A DNA stretch of 64,000 bases from Caenorhabditis remanei. Its lineage: Eukaryota; Nematoda; Chromadorea; Rhabditida; Rhabditidae. This document shows, piece by piece, positions 22,044 to 33,309 of the stretch. The stretch spans positions 4,216,001-4,280,000 of the forward strand of contig NC_071332.1 of NCBI RefSeq assembly GCF_010183535.1. The letters run 5' to 3'. The notes under the pieces were generated by a model, which was not told where the DNA came from, made no database searches, and saw only the letters and a list, made by a program, of their open reading frames with translations. The translations under genes and the position numbers were made by a program. The number at the start of each line of letters is the position of its first letter. Positions within the stretch are counted from its first letter, which is position 1.

Positions 22044-23888
22044 TCATTTCGGAAGTAACGGCTTCGTTTTTGCCTTCCTCTTGACATGCCGCACAGGTAC
22101 CGGGTCTACACTTTTCGTAGGTCCCTCCATCTCTCGTTGTTTGGCGTACCAAGCGATGAGAATGATTAGGGCGATGAATCCGAACACGAAGAGTCTGGAA
22201 ATCTGATTTTGTACCTAGAAGTTATAAAATTAGAAAGCTTACAGCTCAAACCACTGTCCAAAGTCATGACAGCAGTACATTCCACAGCAGTCCACTTTTC
22301 CTTTGCATCCAAAGAAGATGGATCTGACTTGGGTCCCATTTATGAAGGTTACCTAATTGAATGGTAAAATTTTTGAGCGTACTTTATGAAAACTCACATT
22401 CTGCAGTTCTCCGTCGTCTTCTCCAAACACATATTCACAAATGACACCAGGGTGAGTTTCATTGTTAGTGGACTTTGCCAAACCGTAGCTCCAGTAGTAG
22501 TTTCGGTTGTCATAGCTGGAAGTACAATAGTTTTTCACATTGGTGTTTCGATTTACGCCGTAAATCTACAAACTCACAACAAAGGTTTTGTCGCTGCAAG
22601 GATGACAAATGGGTGTCCAGGTCGAACTTGAAGATCCGCGTTATGGTAGAAATGTGTGGAGCGGAACGATTGGGATCCGAAGTTTGAATAGGAGGACGTT
22701 TTGGACTGTCTGGAAATGTAGTAGGTTTAGATTTACCAGCATTTCCTATTTTTTTGGTTTAAATATTTATAAAACGGAAAATTGTGAAAATGAGGGACTT
22801 TTCAAAACCAAACGTTTGAAAACTGAGCCGTCTAAAAACTCAGACTTTTTATAACTAGACGTCCGGAAACCGGGACGCTTCAAAACTGTGACAAGTTGAT
22901 ACTGAAAATAGGAAAGTAGTCAAAAACAAGACAATCATTTTGTCATTATTTGATTATTTTCAAATTTTTGGTGTTAAAAATGTCTCAGTATTAGGGCTGT
23001 TAGTTGCGGCAATCACCGGCAAGCAGGCGCCGCTTATTTTCACGTTAATTGCCTAAAAAGCAATTTCATTTCCGAAACTTGCTTCCATTGCCGGTTTCAT
23101 TTCCAAACCGGCGTCAAACGCCGTTTTCATTTCTGAACCGGCGTTATTCGCCGGTTTTCATTTCAAAAAACGGCGTCAAACGCCTGTTTTTTTCGTAGAA
23201 AATATACTGGAAATGAATAAAAATGCTGAAAAACCGGCGTCATTCGCCGGTTTTTATTTGAAAGCGGCGGCAATCGCCGGTTTCATTTCCGGCGTGTGTG
23301 ACAATCGCCGGTTTCATTTCCGGTGTTTGCCGCAATCGCCGGTTTTATTTTCGGCGTGTGCGACAATCGCCGGAAATGAAACCGGCGTTGCCGCCCGAAA
23401 ACGCCTGTTTTAACAGCCCTACTCAGTATTAAACCGTCATGTTTCGAATTGTTCCGGAATTAAAATTTTCTAAAATTGACGACTTTGGGATATTTTGTTG
23501 CTGTCACGTTCTTTTCACAACTAAAGACTTTCAGCTTTATTTCAGAACTATGACGTTGTAAAACTGAGTCGTTTTGAAACTTCGTCGTTTTGAAACGTTT
23601 GGGTTTGGAAGGGAATCGATTTTCAGCCGATTTTTTCAATTACCAGATCGATAAAAAAACCCACGTCTTATATCCATACGCTCCAGACCGTACACCTCCC
23701 GAATACGAACTACTGCCCCGAATTCCACTTCTCATCGACGCCTTCCCTCGGGATCCACCATTTCCACGTGAGCCACTATGTCCTCTGCCGCGTCCGCGTC
23801 CTCCACGTCCGCCGCCTCCTCTTGCCAAAGTGTCATCGAATAGTAGTAGTAGTAGTAGCAAGAAAAAGAATTGCCATGTGACTTTCAT
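22044..23888 (-). CDS. CX-module membrane protein (CX gene A)
   Basis: Five exons join in frame: 23888-23665, 22709-22578, 22515-22398, 22352-22243 and 22194-22044 (244 residues). It has a signal peptide from MKVTWQFFFLLLLLLLFDD, a Gly/Arg/Ser-rich segment (GGGGRGGRGRGRG), then the CX module. In the module the six cysteines fall as ICEY, FGC, DCC and YCC around an NVTF-INGT glycan-type sequence. A membrane helix (LFVFGFIALIILIAW) and a basic tail of about 35 residues follow. CX modules are a six-cysteine nematode domain of unknown role. This member alone has an intron between NV and TF positions of the module and a long tail. Intron 1 (955 bp) carries a fold-back element. Outermost of eight tandem paralogues. 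Confidence 0.85.
22994..23424. mobile_element. CGCCGGTTT repeat element with AGGGCTGTTA ends
   Basis: Inverted ends AGGGCTGTTA (22994) and TAACAGCCCT (to 23424) enclose about ten copies of a roughly 30-bp unit built on CGCCGGTTTCATTTC and GGCGTNTGNCGCAATCGC. The element lies in intron 1 of CX gene A. A short frame (23213-23413) is the repeat read through. No recognised element name. Confidence 0.7.
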
Positions 23889-24674
23889 TATAGACAGGGA
23901 ATATTGCTAGTTTGGAATAAATGAAAATGTGTCGAATTTATAATAATAATAAAAAAATAAAATATCGGATTAAGAAAGCATGTTTTTCTAGAACATTAAT
24001 GAATAATCGCTGGAAGTTGTGATAAACGAGAGCAGGCTTCTGTTGAGGCGAGTGACGAATATTCGAGAAGCGAGAGGCTTTGAGCAAGAGAGACGCAGAC
24101 GGTTAGAGAGGGATGATGAAAGGAGCCGAGTAGACGTGAGGGGACACAGAGAGGAGAGAGTATTTTTCTGGAGTAACGCAACACAATTGCCGTGGCATGC
24201 ATTAATGTGAATTAAACTTTTTTGATCATTGGTTATCCATGAAATTGAAGAGTGACAGCATTCCTATCCTGAAACTGACCGGGAGTAAGCTTCGTTAAAT
24301 AAATTTGATTGTTTTTCAGATTTTCAGGGTTTTCAGACAATGAATCATGTTTTTGAAATTCGCCATGATTTATATGATTATATGTTATTGCTCAGGTGAA
24401 ATTGGAGTGAAGCACTTTTGAATTGGTTTCTTGGAAATAAGTTATAAAAATGAAACGATGAATAAGATTTTTTAAATGTAGGAAAATAATTGTAGCGAAG
24501 CAGAGGGGAAAAAATTTTCCGTGGCCTAGACTCACAAAAACAAAAAGTTCTGCCAGCACTGATTTTTTTGAAAAATTGAGCATTTAAGGATGGCAATTCA
24601 CGGCTTGTCATAGGAATGTCTATATTTTCCTGCAAATTTTGAAACATACCCACCTCATGTAACAATTTCCTTCT

Positions 24675-25628
24675 CTAACGTGCACATAAACATTTCAAGC
24701 AACACATAAATATCCATAACGCTAAGAACAAAAACACCGTCGAAAATCTGGAAAAAAACTTATTTCTTATTTTAAAAACCAAATATAAAACATACGCCTT
24801 GAGGTAATCCACAATATTGCCCGTATAAATCATGTGAAAACATGACATTCCACATCATCTTTCATAACTTTCACATCCAAAACTCAGAGACTTTGGGGAT
24901 GTTCCATCAGCAAAGAATACTTTGGACAGATCCCCATCGTTCTCAGTAATCGCGTACTCACAATATGTAGGCTCTCTAAAGCTCTTTGAAAAAAGAAAGT
25001 AGTAGGAATTACCTCTTGATCTGAAATTTCAAAGTAGTGTATTTAAAGCAATTTTCGCGGGGCTGTGAATTATACAGTAGCGGCCAAAAAGATATCATAT
25101 TTCCACTTTTACTACTTTTTTGTACGGACACTCCGTAGCAAGTTACATATCGAAAAAGTAATTTCTCCCTCAAATCAACCCATTTTAGTGCAAAATAGTG
25201 CGATATCTGGGGTGTCCACTCAAAACTGCTATAACTCTCTAGGGAGTGTCCGTACAAAAAAGTTGTCAACTGCAAAAATGAAGCTGTACCTTTGTTCTGT
25301 ATGGTTTACACTCAAAGTTAGACATTTTCAACTAAAAAAACCAAAATATGATATTATTTTTGCCGATACTGTATTTAGTCTAGCTATCGAAAAATTTACT
25401 GAATTGGAGTCGCCGGATCTTTGATGATATAAGAGTTACCGTGGATTCCACCGCGTGTGAAAAACAATTCCATTTCATGAGAACTGAAACCATGGACATG
25501 TGATGAACTGGAAATATGAAGAATTTAAAAAGGAGTTTTGACTTTAAAATATTTAAAACCTGTGATGTAGATTATGTAGATTAAGCTTTTCATGAGAATA
25601 AGTATCTCTGATGTGACTACTCGCTTCA
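24675..25628 (-). pseudogene. CX-module gene relic (CX gene B)
   Basis: The four expected exons can be followed: about 25628-25560, 25507-25397, 25029-24798 and 24748-24675, the last encoding a membrane helix (TVFLFLALWIFMCC). In the CX module, YCEY and FGCESYE are intact. Where other copies have the first Cys of the CC pair after ER, this one has TGA (24855-24857), and the final CC has become CF. Exon 1 lacks the Gly-rich segment and is out of phase with exon 2. A fold-back element (25073-25373) lies in the intron before the module. A stop, a lost disulphide cysteine and a phase break together make this a pseudogene. Confidence 0.8.
25073..25373. mobile_element. Fold-back element in a CX-pseudogene intron
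   Basis: Ends TACAGTAGCGGCCAAAAAGA and TTTTTGCCGATACTGTA, with inner TTTTTTGTACGGACACTCC arms and a CTCTAGGGAGTGTCCGTAC block. Same family as 10945-11389, shorter. TA target sites at the ends. Confidence 0.7.
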
Positions 25629-26012
25629 TTGTTCTTTCTCCTGTGTTTTCTCCTGTGTTTTCTCGCATCAGTCTCGGAGAATATGAATATAAAACACAGA
25701 ACTATGAATGAAAAAACCTTCATTTGATAGAAAAATTCACCGATCTCTCTGTTTTTCCTCTAGTTTTATATACCCTTTCGGATTAGTTAATTTGAGAAAT
25801 CAAAGTGACATAATGCTTCGCGACAATAACCAGTTTTTTGATATATCGTAGGACCCAAATGAGTAATATTGCTCATCTTTACTTACTTTGTTTTATTTCC
25901 TGCGGAAATGTATAAAATAGAACTAATTTGTTTATTTATAACACAAAAAACACTCGAGATTGTTTTATACTTTTTTGTGGTTTCAAGAATGATTTCCTCT
26001 TCTCAAGTCCAT

Positions 26013-27518
26013 TCAGTTCTTACAGCAGCACAACCAAATGGCCACGCCAAACATCGCAAGCCATATTATTCTGAAACAAATACAAATTAATGCATTACTC
26101 AACCTCCCCAGGTTTACTCACGTTCCAAGAAAATCCCCTAGCATACTACAACACGTCATCCCGCAACATCTCTCATAATGTCCACATCCAAAAGTAAGAA
26201 ATTTCGGAGATGTTCCATTCGCAAAAGTGACATTTCTAAGTTCTCCATCTTCATCTCCTATAGCGTATTCACAATAGGTTTCTTTCTCCGGACGGCTTCG
26301 ATAATAACCGTGCCAGTAGTAGTGATGGTTGTCGTATCTGGAATGGGAATAAGTTGAGATAGGTTGGAACAATCTGTTTTTACTAGGGAAGACCATCAAG
26401 TGACCGTGGAGTTATAAGACGTGACCTATATCATTGGAAAGCTAAAAACACGCTGATTCCAAACATATATTCAGTTTTTGCCCTCGAGGTTTGGTATTCG
26501 AGAAAAACGAGCTCAAAGTTTGGACAAGTCACTCGGAGGCCTTTCCTAGTTAGTTTGAATCATGAAACATATTATTATGGTAATTGTAAAGTTCAACAAT
26601 ATTTTAGTTACTCAGCTAGACCTTATTGAAACCACTTACATTATGGGAGTCGCCGGCTGACTAATAATATAAGTGTTCCCAGTGGTCCCTCCAGTCGTGA
26701 AATATGTACTCGATCTCGATGGCGTGAACACATTCGAACGGAACGCAGATGAGTCGAAATTTTGGTATGTAGTTTGACTTGAGCTGAAATTGAGTAGATC
26801 CCAACTTAAATTCTTGTTCTTAGATAGAGCAGTATTAAATTTTTTGAAGTTATGGAAATTCCCAACTATTTTTAATTGAAAACTAGAGACTTGATTCTTC
26901 TAGGTTGAGATTTACAAGGTATCTGCTTTTCAAAAAAGTTTTCAAAAAACCATAGCCGATAATTTCAGATGTATATGGGATAGCTGTGAGGATTATAAAC
27001 CTATTTCTTCAAAACTTATGTTGTACCTTACCCAAACAAGACCTTATTATCTCAGTCAGTTCTGAGGTTAAGCATAATTTGTAAACGGGTTCTGAATCCC
27101 AACGCTGTCAGGTTTACAATGATATAAGATAGGTATTGATAACTTCATATTAAATAGCTCGGCACAGTCCTTACAACTGCGCTCCACCAAAACGGCCTAG
27201 AGAAATGTCTTTTTTTCTCTGTGCCTCTCGATTTCGCACTCAATTTTCTTCGATTTCGGTAGAGCGCGGTTGTAAGAAGCGTGTCGGGCTAATAGTCACT
27301 TAAACATTTTCTTAATCGACCCTACCACAAAATGAAATTCACCTTGAATGAAACTTTCCACCTCCAGAAGATCCAGATTTCGAAAAAGATCTGCTCGAAC
27401 TTCTCGCTCCGCTGCTCCCCCTCCCTCCACCACCTCGTCCCCCTCCACCACCACTTTTTGCATTGATTTCATAAAGAAGAAGTGAAGAAAACAATAAAAT
27501 AAAAGAAGAAATGTTCAT
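26013..27518 (-). CDS. CX-module membrane protein (CX gene C)
   Basis: Exons 27518-27343, 26783-26640, 26337-26122 and 26070-26013 (197 residues). It has the signal peptide MNISSFILLFSSLLLYEINA and a Gly/Arg/Ser-rich segment (GGGGGRGGGGRG, GARSSS). A Ser/Thr-rich exon ends ISQPATPII. The CX module starts YDNHHYYWHGYY, with cysteines in TYCEY, FGC, RCC and TCC and an NVTFANGTSPK sequence. One membrane helix (IIWLAMFGVAIWL) ends in CCCKN and stop. Exon phases are identical to genes D, E and F. Inferred topology: secreted-type ectodomain with a tiny cytoplasmic end. Role unknown. Confidence 0.88.
26395..26560. repeat. Partial GTGACCTATATCATTGGAAA repeat
   Basis: A segment with GTGACCTATATCATTGGAAAG, then GGTATTCGAGAAAAACGAG, in intron 2 of CX gene C. 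It is shared with 29335-29650 and with the right end of the window (63745-64000). Here only one arm is well preserved. Confidence 0.6.
27155..27292. mobile_element. Short inverted-repeat element (138 bp)
   Basis: Arms GGCACAGTCCTTACAACTGC / GCGGTTGTAAGAAGCGTGTC with GCTCCACC and GGTAGAGCGC cores around a TTTCTCTGTGCCTCTCGA centre. A second copy is at about 36510-36650 and partial pieces are at 21755 and 63290-63400. It lies in intron 1 of CX gene C. Confidence 0.75.
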
Positions 27519-27682
27519 GATTGAGAAAAAAAACAAGTGATCTTATTCCCCGACGGGTCGTTTAGAATCATTTAGAAATAGGGGAAATTGAAGTGACGCA
27601 GGGTGTTAGACAGTTCTAATTTGTGTTTTAATCGAATAAGAAGATAGTGTATAGGTCATGTCAAAAGAACGAATGCCAGAAT

Positions 27683-28757
27683 TTATAAACTGAGTATCAT
27701 ATATCCGATCAAATCTTCTTGCTCCTCCCTTGTCTTCATACAGCAGGTAATCAACGCTACGAACAGTAGTATCCACAGGAACCTGAAAAATTTCAAACTT
27801 TACAGACATCTTTTTTTTAAACTTACAAGGTAGTCTTCCAACCACTGAAAACATTACAACACGACATTCCACAACACTCCTCAAACATTTCACATCCAAA
27901 ACTGACAGATTTCGGAGCTGTTCCATTGGCAAAAGTGACATTTCTAAGTTCTCTATCGTCCTCACCAAAAGCGTACTCACAATAGTTGTTTTGTCCTATA
28001 ATGCTTTGGTAGTAGCCGCGCCAGTAATAAGGACGGCTGTCGTATCTGGAAACATTGAGGTATTGAGAAAGAGCTAGGTGGATTAGGGGTAGGACTGGTC
28101 CAGGAAATATCAGATATTATCCATCCGCAGGGGGCCGACTCAAAGTTCGACCAGATATGGTTCTCGTTGCGGAATTTCGATTTACGGCGGCTCACTACCG
28201 TACTTTAACCATAAAAATTTTCATACTACGGTAGTCGCAACGAGACCCACACCTCGTCCCCAGGCCGAACATTGAGTGAGCGGTCAGCCACTGACGGATG
28301 GGTAATACTTCAAATCCGGTAAAAATCAACTTTTTTTGTTACCCAGATTCTTCCCTCAACATTTCTAGATAAGAAACTTCAAAAGACTTACATTATCGGA
28401 GTTTCCGGTTGCCGAATAGTATAACTTTTCTCATTTGACCCTTTATAAGTCATATAAAAATTCGATGGATCAAAAACAATTGAACGAAATGCCAATGAAT
28501 GGAAAAAAGCGCTTCGAGATCTGCAATGAGCTTTCATAAAATATCAACAAAAAAATTATTAACACAAACCTTGAACGGTGGTAAGATCTTCGACTTAAAA
28601 ATACATATGTATTTCCAGAATACCCAGAAAATCCTATTGATGAACTTCTTGCTCCACTAACTCCTCTACTAAAACCACCGCCTCCTCCACGTTTTGCATC
28701 TGTTTTATTTATAAAAACAGTTGAAAAAATCAATAAAATGGAATATAGAATCTTCAT
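27683..28757 (-). CDS. CX-module membrane protein (CX gene D)
   Basis: Exons 28757-28570, 28520-28392, 28045-27827 and 27782-27683 (211 residues). It has the signal peptide MKILYSILLIFSTVFINKTD, a short Gly-rich stretch (KRGGGGGFSRG), then a Tyr/Ser-rich region ending RQPETPII. The CX module begins YDSRPYYWRGYY, with cysteines in YCEYA, FGC, ECC and SCC around NVTFANGTAPK. The helix is LFLWILLFVALITCC, with a tail of about 20 residues (KTREEQEDLIGY). Its first exon is less Gly-rich than its neighbours. Only about 160 bp separate it from gene C, so co-transcription is possible but not shown. Confidence 0.87.
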
Positions 28758-28896
28758 GTTAATTTTGAATGAAAGATGGCGTCATATCGTTTTTTAGATC
28801 AATTGGCAGCGGGTGAGAAAACGGGATTCTGCGGAAACGGGTATGCAATTAATAAAAATCTGCATATTGTCCTTTTCGACCTTGAAAATTGCTGAC

Positions 28897-30396
28897 TCAT
28901 TCTTTACAGCAAGCATACAAAATTGCCACCGTAAACACTACGCACCAAATAAATCTGAAAGAGAAACTTCATAAATTTACCTCAATTTTGAAAAAAATAA
29001 AACTCACAATCCAACCCAATTGCCTGTCGAACTACAACACGTCATCCCGCAACACCTCTCATAATATCCGCATCCAAAACTAATCAGTTTCGGAGATGTT
29101 CCATTCGCAAAAGTGACATTCACAAGTTCTCCATCGTCCTCACCAATTGCGTATTCACAGTAGGTTTCTTTCTCCGGACGGCTTCGGTAATAGCCGTGCC
29201 AGTAGTAGTGATGATTGTCGTGTCTGGAAGATGTGAGGATTGAGGTAGAGTTGGGCTTAACCACGGCGTAAATTTTTGAGAATAGCATTAAGATTACAAG
29301 GGTTTTACTTTAACAGTCAAAACCAGCTAAATCCTAGCAGGCTAACTAGGGAAGGTCATGTAGTCAGTATGGAAATATGGGCCGTGACCTATATCATAGG
29401 AAAGCTCAGAAAACGCTTATTCCAAATTTATACTCTGCTTTTGACCCCGAGGCCTGGTATTCGAGAAAAACGAGATCAAAATTTGTTCTTTTTCTACCGT
29501 CATGAGGGTAATGTCATTTTTTCTAACTATAACCTCGTTTTTCTCGAATACCAGATCTCGAGGGCAAAAACTGAATATATGTTTGGAACCAGCGTTTTTT
29601 CAGCTTTCCAATAATATAGGTCACGACCCATATCTCCACACTGACTTTATGACCTTTTCTAGTAAGTTGGAAGCCCGTTTTGTACTTCTAATGCAATTGG
29701 AATTTACAATATCGCATTTCGCTGATCTATAACTAAAGCTCTGTCAAACTTTGGACAATATTGATTGCAAAAATGAAACCCACATGGTCCAAATAGTATG
29801 AAACAACAGTTTTGAACAATAGCGCCTAATTTTTTTTTAAACAAAGCTATGAATGGTTTTTTTGTTGTCAGAGGATTGATAGTTGAAAAACTTAAAGATT
29901 AGGCTGGGTAAGGCAAATTTAGTTCTTAACATTTAAATTGTTATCAAGTCTAGTGGAGCAAGATTTTTCACTCCCAAAACCTATAAAAACTCACATTACC
30001 GGAGTCGCTGGCTGACTAATAATAAAAGTGTTCCCAGTAGAACCTCCACTGGTAAAATAGGTGTTTGACGTGGATGGTTTGAACACATTCGAACGGAATG
30101 ACGAGGAGCCATGACTCACGATTGAAGAGCGGCTCCTTGAGCTGAATATTAAAATGTATTTTATGGAAAACTGGCGTTTTAAACCTCGAATGATGTTTCG
30201 CACTTCCGGATCCGCCGGTTCGATGCTTTCCAGCACCTCCACTACCAAAAAAACCTTTTCCAAGCGAAGATGAAGACCCGATGGAACCTCTCGCCCCACT
30301 TTTTCCTCTTCCACTAGAGCCACCACCACGTTTCGCACTTATTTCATGTGAAAGAATTAGTAAAGAAAATAATAGAATAAAATAAGAAATTCTCAT
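28897..30396 (-). CDS. CX-module membrane protein (CX gene E)
   Basis: Exons 30396-30185, 30141-29995, 29223-29008 and 28954-28897 (210 residues). It has the signal peptide MRISYFILLFSLLILSHEIS, a Gly/Ser/Arg segment, and a Ser-rich linker ending ISQPATPVI. The CX module begins HDNHHYYWHGYY, where other copies have a leading Y, with six cysteines in YCEYA, FGC, RCC and TCC. The terminal helix (LFIWCVVFTVAILYA) ends in CCKE. The module is nearly identical to gene C (shared RSRPEKETYCEYAIG), so C and E are the most recent duplicates. Intron 2 (about 770 bp) carries a fold-back element. Confidence 0.88.
29335..29650. mobile_element. Fold-back element, AGGGAAGGTCATGNAGTCAGT family
   Basis: Left arm CTAGGGAAGGTCATGTAGTC then GTGACCTATATCAT; right arm in reverse (ATATAGGTCACGACCC, then GACCTTTTCTAGTAA). 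The inner arms share GGTATTCGAGAAAAACGAG. Inserted in intron 2 of CX gene E. Another copy begins near 63745. Confidence 0.7.
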
Positions 30397-30814
30397 GTAA
30401 AAGTGGAAGAATTGTAGGAGGAAAAAGTGGCGCTTTTCTTATACTATCAACCATCGAAATGAAGAGAGATGGAAGAGACGCAGGGACAGTTTTAGTTATC
30501 TAATCAGCGGAAATGGAAAAGAAAAAGGAAACTTTCATAAGAGGAAATTAGTCATCACGGATAGATTCCTTTTTAGAAATGCTTATTAAACAATATCATT
30601 AATAACTGGAAGTCATTATTTTTAAACTTTAAATGCATTTTTAACATTACTGATTAGTACCAATTTGAATTTTTGGAATGTTGAGCTTTTATATTACCTA
30701 TCTGGATAGCGCCTTGGTTTGTTCTAGATATGTCATAGTTGTATAATTATTTATTAAAAATCCAGAAAAGTTGAGCAATGGCAAGAAATGTAAACATTTC
30801 AAAGACAAAATCTT

Positions 30815-31803
30815 TTAACTGCTCCAACACCCATATGCCAAGGCCACCACAACAAAGAACATGCAAATACTCCTGAAAAATTTCAGTTTTTTCTCAGTCA
30901 GTCACATTCCCACTCACACTGCAATCCATGTGCCTAGCGTACTACAACACGTCATCCCACAGCACGTCTCAAAACTTCCACATCCGAAAGTTATAGATTT
31001 GGGAGAGGTTCCATTGGAGAACGTCACATTGAAGAGCTCCCCGTCTTCCTGACTGATTGTGTATTGGCACACCAGCTTATGTGAAGGATGGCTATGATAA
31101 TACCCATGCCAGTAATAGTAGTGATTGTCGTATCTGGAAAATTTGACTTTAAAAACTTGAAAACTTGACAAAAATTGAATCCAGCAGGCTTACATTATTG
31201 GTGTGGCAGGTTGACTAATAATATAGGTGTTTCCATGGGTTCCTGAGGAACTAGAAAAGTAAGAGTTAGAAGTGGATGGCTTGAATACAGTAGATCGGAA
31301 TGCTGAAGAGTCATGATGTATATATGAAGAGTGGCTGGAGCTGAAACTTCAAAAAATGTTTTTTTTTGTAGATCAAATCTAGTTCTCCATTTTTGTAGTT
31401 GACAACTTTTTGATAGCTATTCACGCTTTCGAGATATGCGCCTTCAAAATTTGAAGGGTGAGAGAGGAGAGACTCAGAGAAGCTAGAGTGTCTGACTGTC
31501 TGCACCCTCTCTCTTTCACCGAATTTTTTAAAGGCGCATATCTTAAAAGCGTGAATAGCTATCAAAAAACTGCCAACTACAAAAGTGAAGGTCGAGATTT
31601 GATCTATACAACCAATGTTATTTTGAGCAATTTAAAATTGCTCGAAGTTTCCCAACTAACCTGGAATGAAACTTCCCACCACCGGAACTATGATACGACG
31701 ATCTCCCTCTCGCTCCTCCACCACCTCTACCACCACTTCTCGCACTACATTTCTCCTTGAGAATAAGTAAAAGTAAAATAGAGAATATCGGCGAGACGTT
31801 CAT
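30815..31803 (-). CDS. CX-module membrane protein (CX gene F)
   Basis: Exons 31803-31661, 31340-31194, 31133-30918 and 30872-30815 (187 residues). It has the signal peptide MNVSPIFSILLLLILKEKCS, a Gly/Arg/Ser segment (GGRGGGGARGRSS), a Ser-rich linker ending ISQPATPII, and a module beginning YDNHYYYWHGYY. Cysteines are in VCQY, FGC, TCC and TCC around NVTFSNGTSPK. A helix (ICMFFVVVALAYG) and the ending CWSS complete it. Intron 1 contains a GACGCAGAGAAG-type inverted repeat. Same exon phases as C, D and E. Confidence 0.88.
31375..31605. repeat. Fold-back repeat, TAGTTGACAACTTTTTGATAG / GAAGCTAGAGTGTC family
   Basis: TTGTAGTTGACAACTTTTTG, GAGATATGCGCC and GAGAAGCTAGAGTGTCTGAC, followed by the same words inverted (GTCTGCACCCTCTC, GGCGCATATC, CTATCAAAAAACTGCCAACT). 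Located in intron 1 of CX gene F. Related copies lie near 41640, 51085, 56335 and 61560. Confidence 0.75.
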
Positions 31804-32035
31804 GATGAAAACAGAAAGGCAACACAATTATGTTGCCTTCTTCATTTCGTGTTCTTCGGTGAGAGAGTATGGGGAATGGAGAGACGCAGGTTTTCAGACG
31901 ATTTGTTTGTTTCTTGATCTGTCGTCAATTTTCTAAATTTGATATTGGCTGGACAAAATTGTTGAAATTTTGAAACTTCATTTGAGAACAAACGAGTTAT
32001 TTATGGATTTCGATGAATCATAGACACGGTAATTC

Positions 32036-32550
32036 CTAACCAAAATAAAAGACCCCGAGTACAACTAGAAACATGAATGCAATACAACCCATCATCACCA
32101 GGAACCCCTGAATATTATTACAGCACTTGAATCCACAACATTCATCCCATTTGCTGCATCCGAAGCTTATTGCTTTCGGACTCGTGCCATTTTCAAATCT
32201 GACATTTTGAAGTTCACCATCTGCCTCTGTTATTCCATATTTACAGATTTTCTTAGTGGTTTCAGAAGTTTTTTCGTAAAACCCATGCCAGTAGTAATTC
32301 AGGTTGTCGAATCTGAAAATTTTAAAAGTAAAGTTAGAAGTTGGAGGCTATGGGCTTACTGAACAGGTGTTGAGGGTTCCTTTATTGTATAAGAATGAAA
32401 AGCAGCTCCTGGCTCAAAATATTTCGACCAGATATCCGAGGAGCCAAACAGGTAAGCCCGGAAGTCGGTTGTATCGTACCGAACTTTATGAGAGCGCCTG
32501 GCAAAGCAACCGTCAAGGATTACAAGGAAATATGGCAGGTAAGTGTACAT
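32036..32550 (-). CDS. CX-module membrane protein, short form (CX gene G)
   Basis: Two exons, 32550-32360 and 32312-32036 (155 residues). It has the signal peptide MYTYLPYFLVILDGCFARRS, no Gly-rich segment, and a short linker ending KEPSTPVQ. The CX module starts FDNLNYYWHGFY, with cysteines in ICKY, FGC, ECC and KCC around NVRFENGTSPK. Because NVT is NVR here, the first glycosylation-type site is lost. The membrane helix (GFLVMMGCIAFMFLVVLGVFYF) is encoded in the same exon as the module, unlike the other copies, which have an intron there. This is intron loss or an older lineage. Confidence 0.85.
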
Positions 32551-33309
32551 TCTTTTTAATGGAGAACAGAAAAAAACAGATTTTTTTCTTTTTCTTACAC
32601 CATCAAGGTTACGTCATCAAAAAAACAAGAGACATAGACGTTGTGATTCAATGTAAATGGGAGATGGTCAAGTGGTAAAACATGATCTTTATTCTATTTG
32701 AAATAGGTGTTTCTTGAGGGCAACATCTAAGAAAATAGTTACGTATACTAGGTAAAGAAACAGTTCCAAAAGGGATCGATGAAAAAGTTTTTGATTTACA
32801 TTAGCTACAACTAGGAATCGATGTTCAACGAATTGAAAAAAGGCGGTAAAAATAATTTTATCATAGATCGTACTGGGTAAAATTGTCTTACAAGGGAACT
32901 TCTTTCACTAAATGTGTGAGAATTCACTGCAATTTGGCTCGTAACTAATTTCGACCGTTCTGAACACGATAGTAACAAAATCTTTTGCCCATTCCAGCTC
33001 CTGAGCTCTCAAAAAACGATTTAAAAACTAACAAAGCAAAAAGTTTTGTTAACATCGTAGTCAGAATGGGCGAAAGTACCTATAAGCCAATTTTCAGCAA
33101 ATTCTCAAACATTTAATAAAAATGGATTATCTTTATTCATTCATTCATTCTTCATTTACATTCATTATTCGCAAGAGCTTACGGAATTTGGGGAAAATAA
33201 GAAGATCTAATATACAAATTATTATAGCAAGAAATTTAAGCGAGGAATCTGGGGTGAGGCTTGTTTAGCAGGGAAGCGGAAAATTGGAAAAATTTCAGAA
33301 AAAAGATAC

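Noticed and set aside
23590..23910. Plus-strand proline-rich 106-codon frame
   Set aside because: It is antisense to the Gly/Arg-rich first exon of CX gene A. Gly-rich coding gives Pro-rich antisense.
24855..24857. TGA at a cysteine position as a selenocysteine codon
   Set aside because: No stem-loop of SECIS type was recognised, another disulphide Cys is also lost and exon 1 is out of phase, so decay is the simpler reading.
32304..32678. 124-codon plus-strand frame
   Set aside because: It overlaps, antisense, the signal-peptide exon of CX gene G, which has in-phase splicing and domain support.
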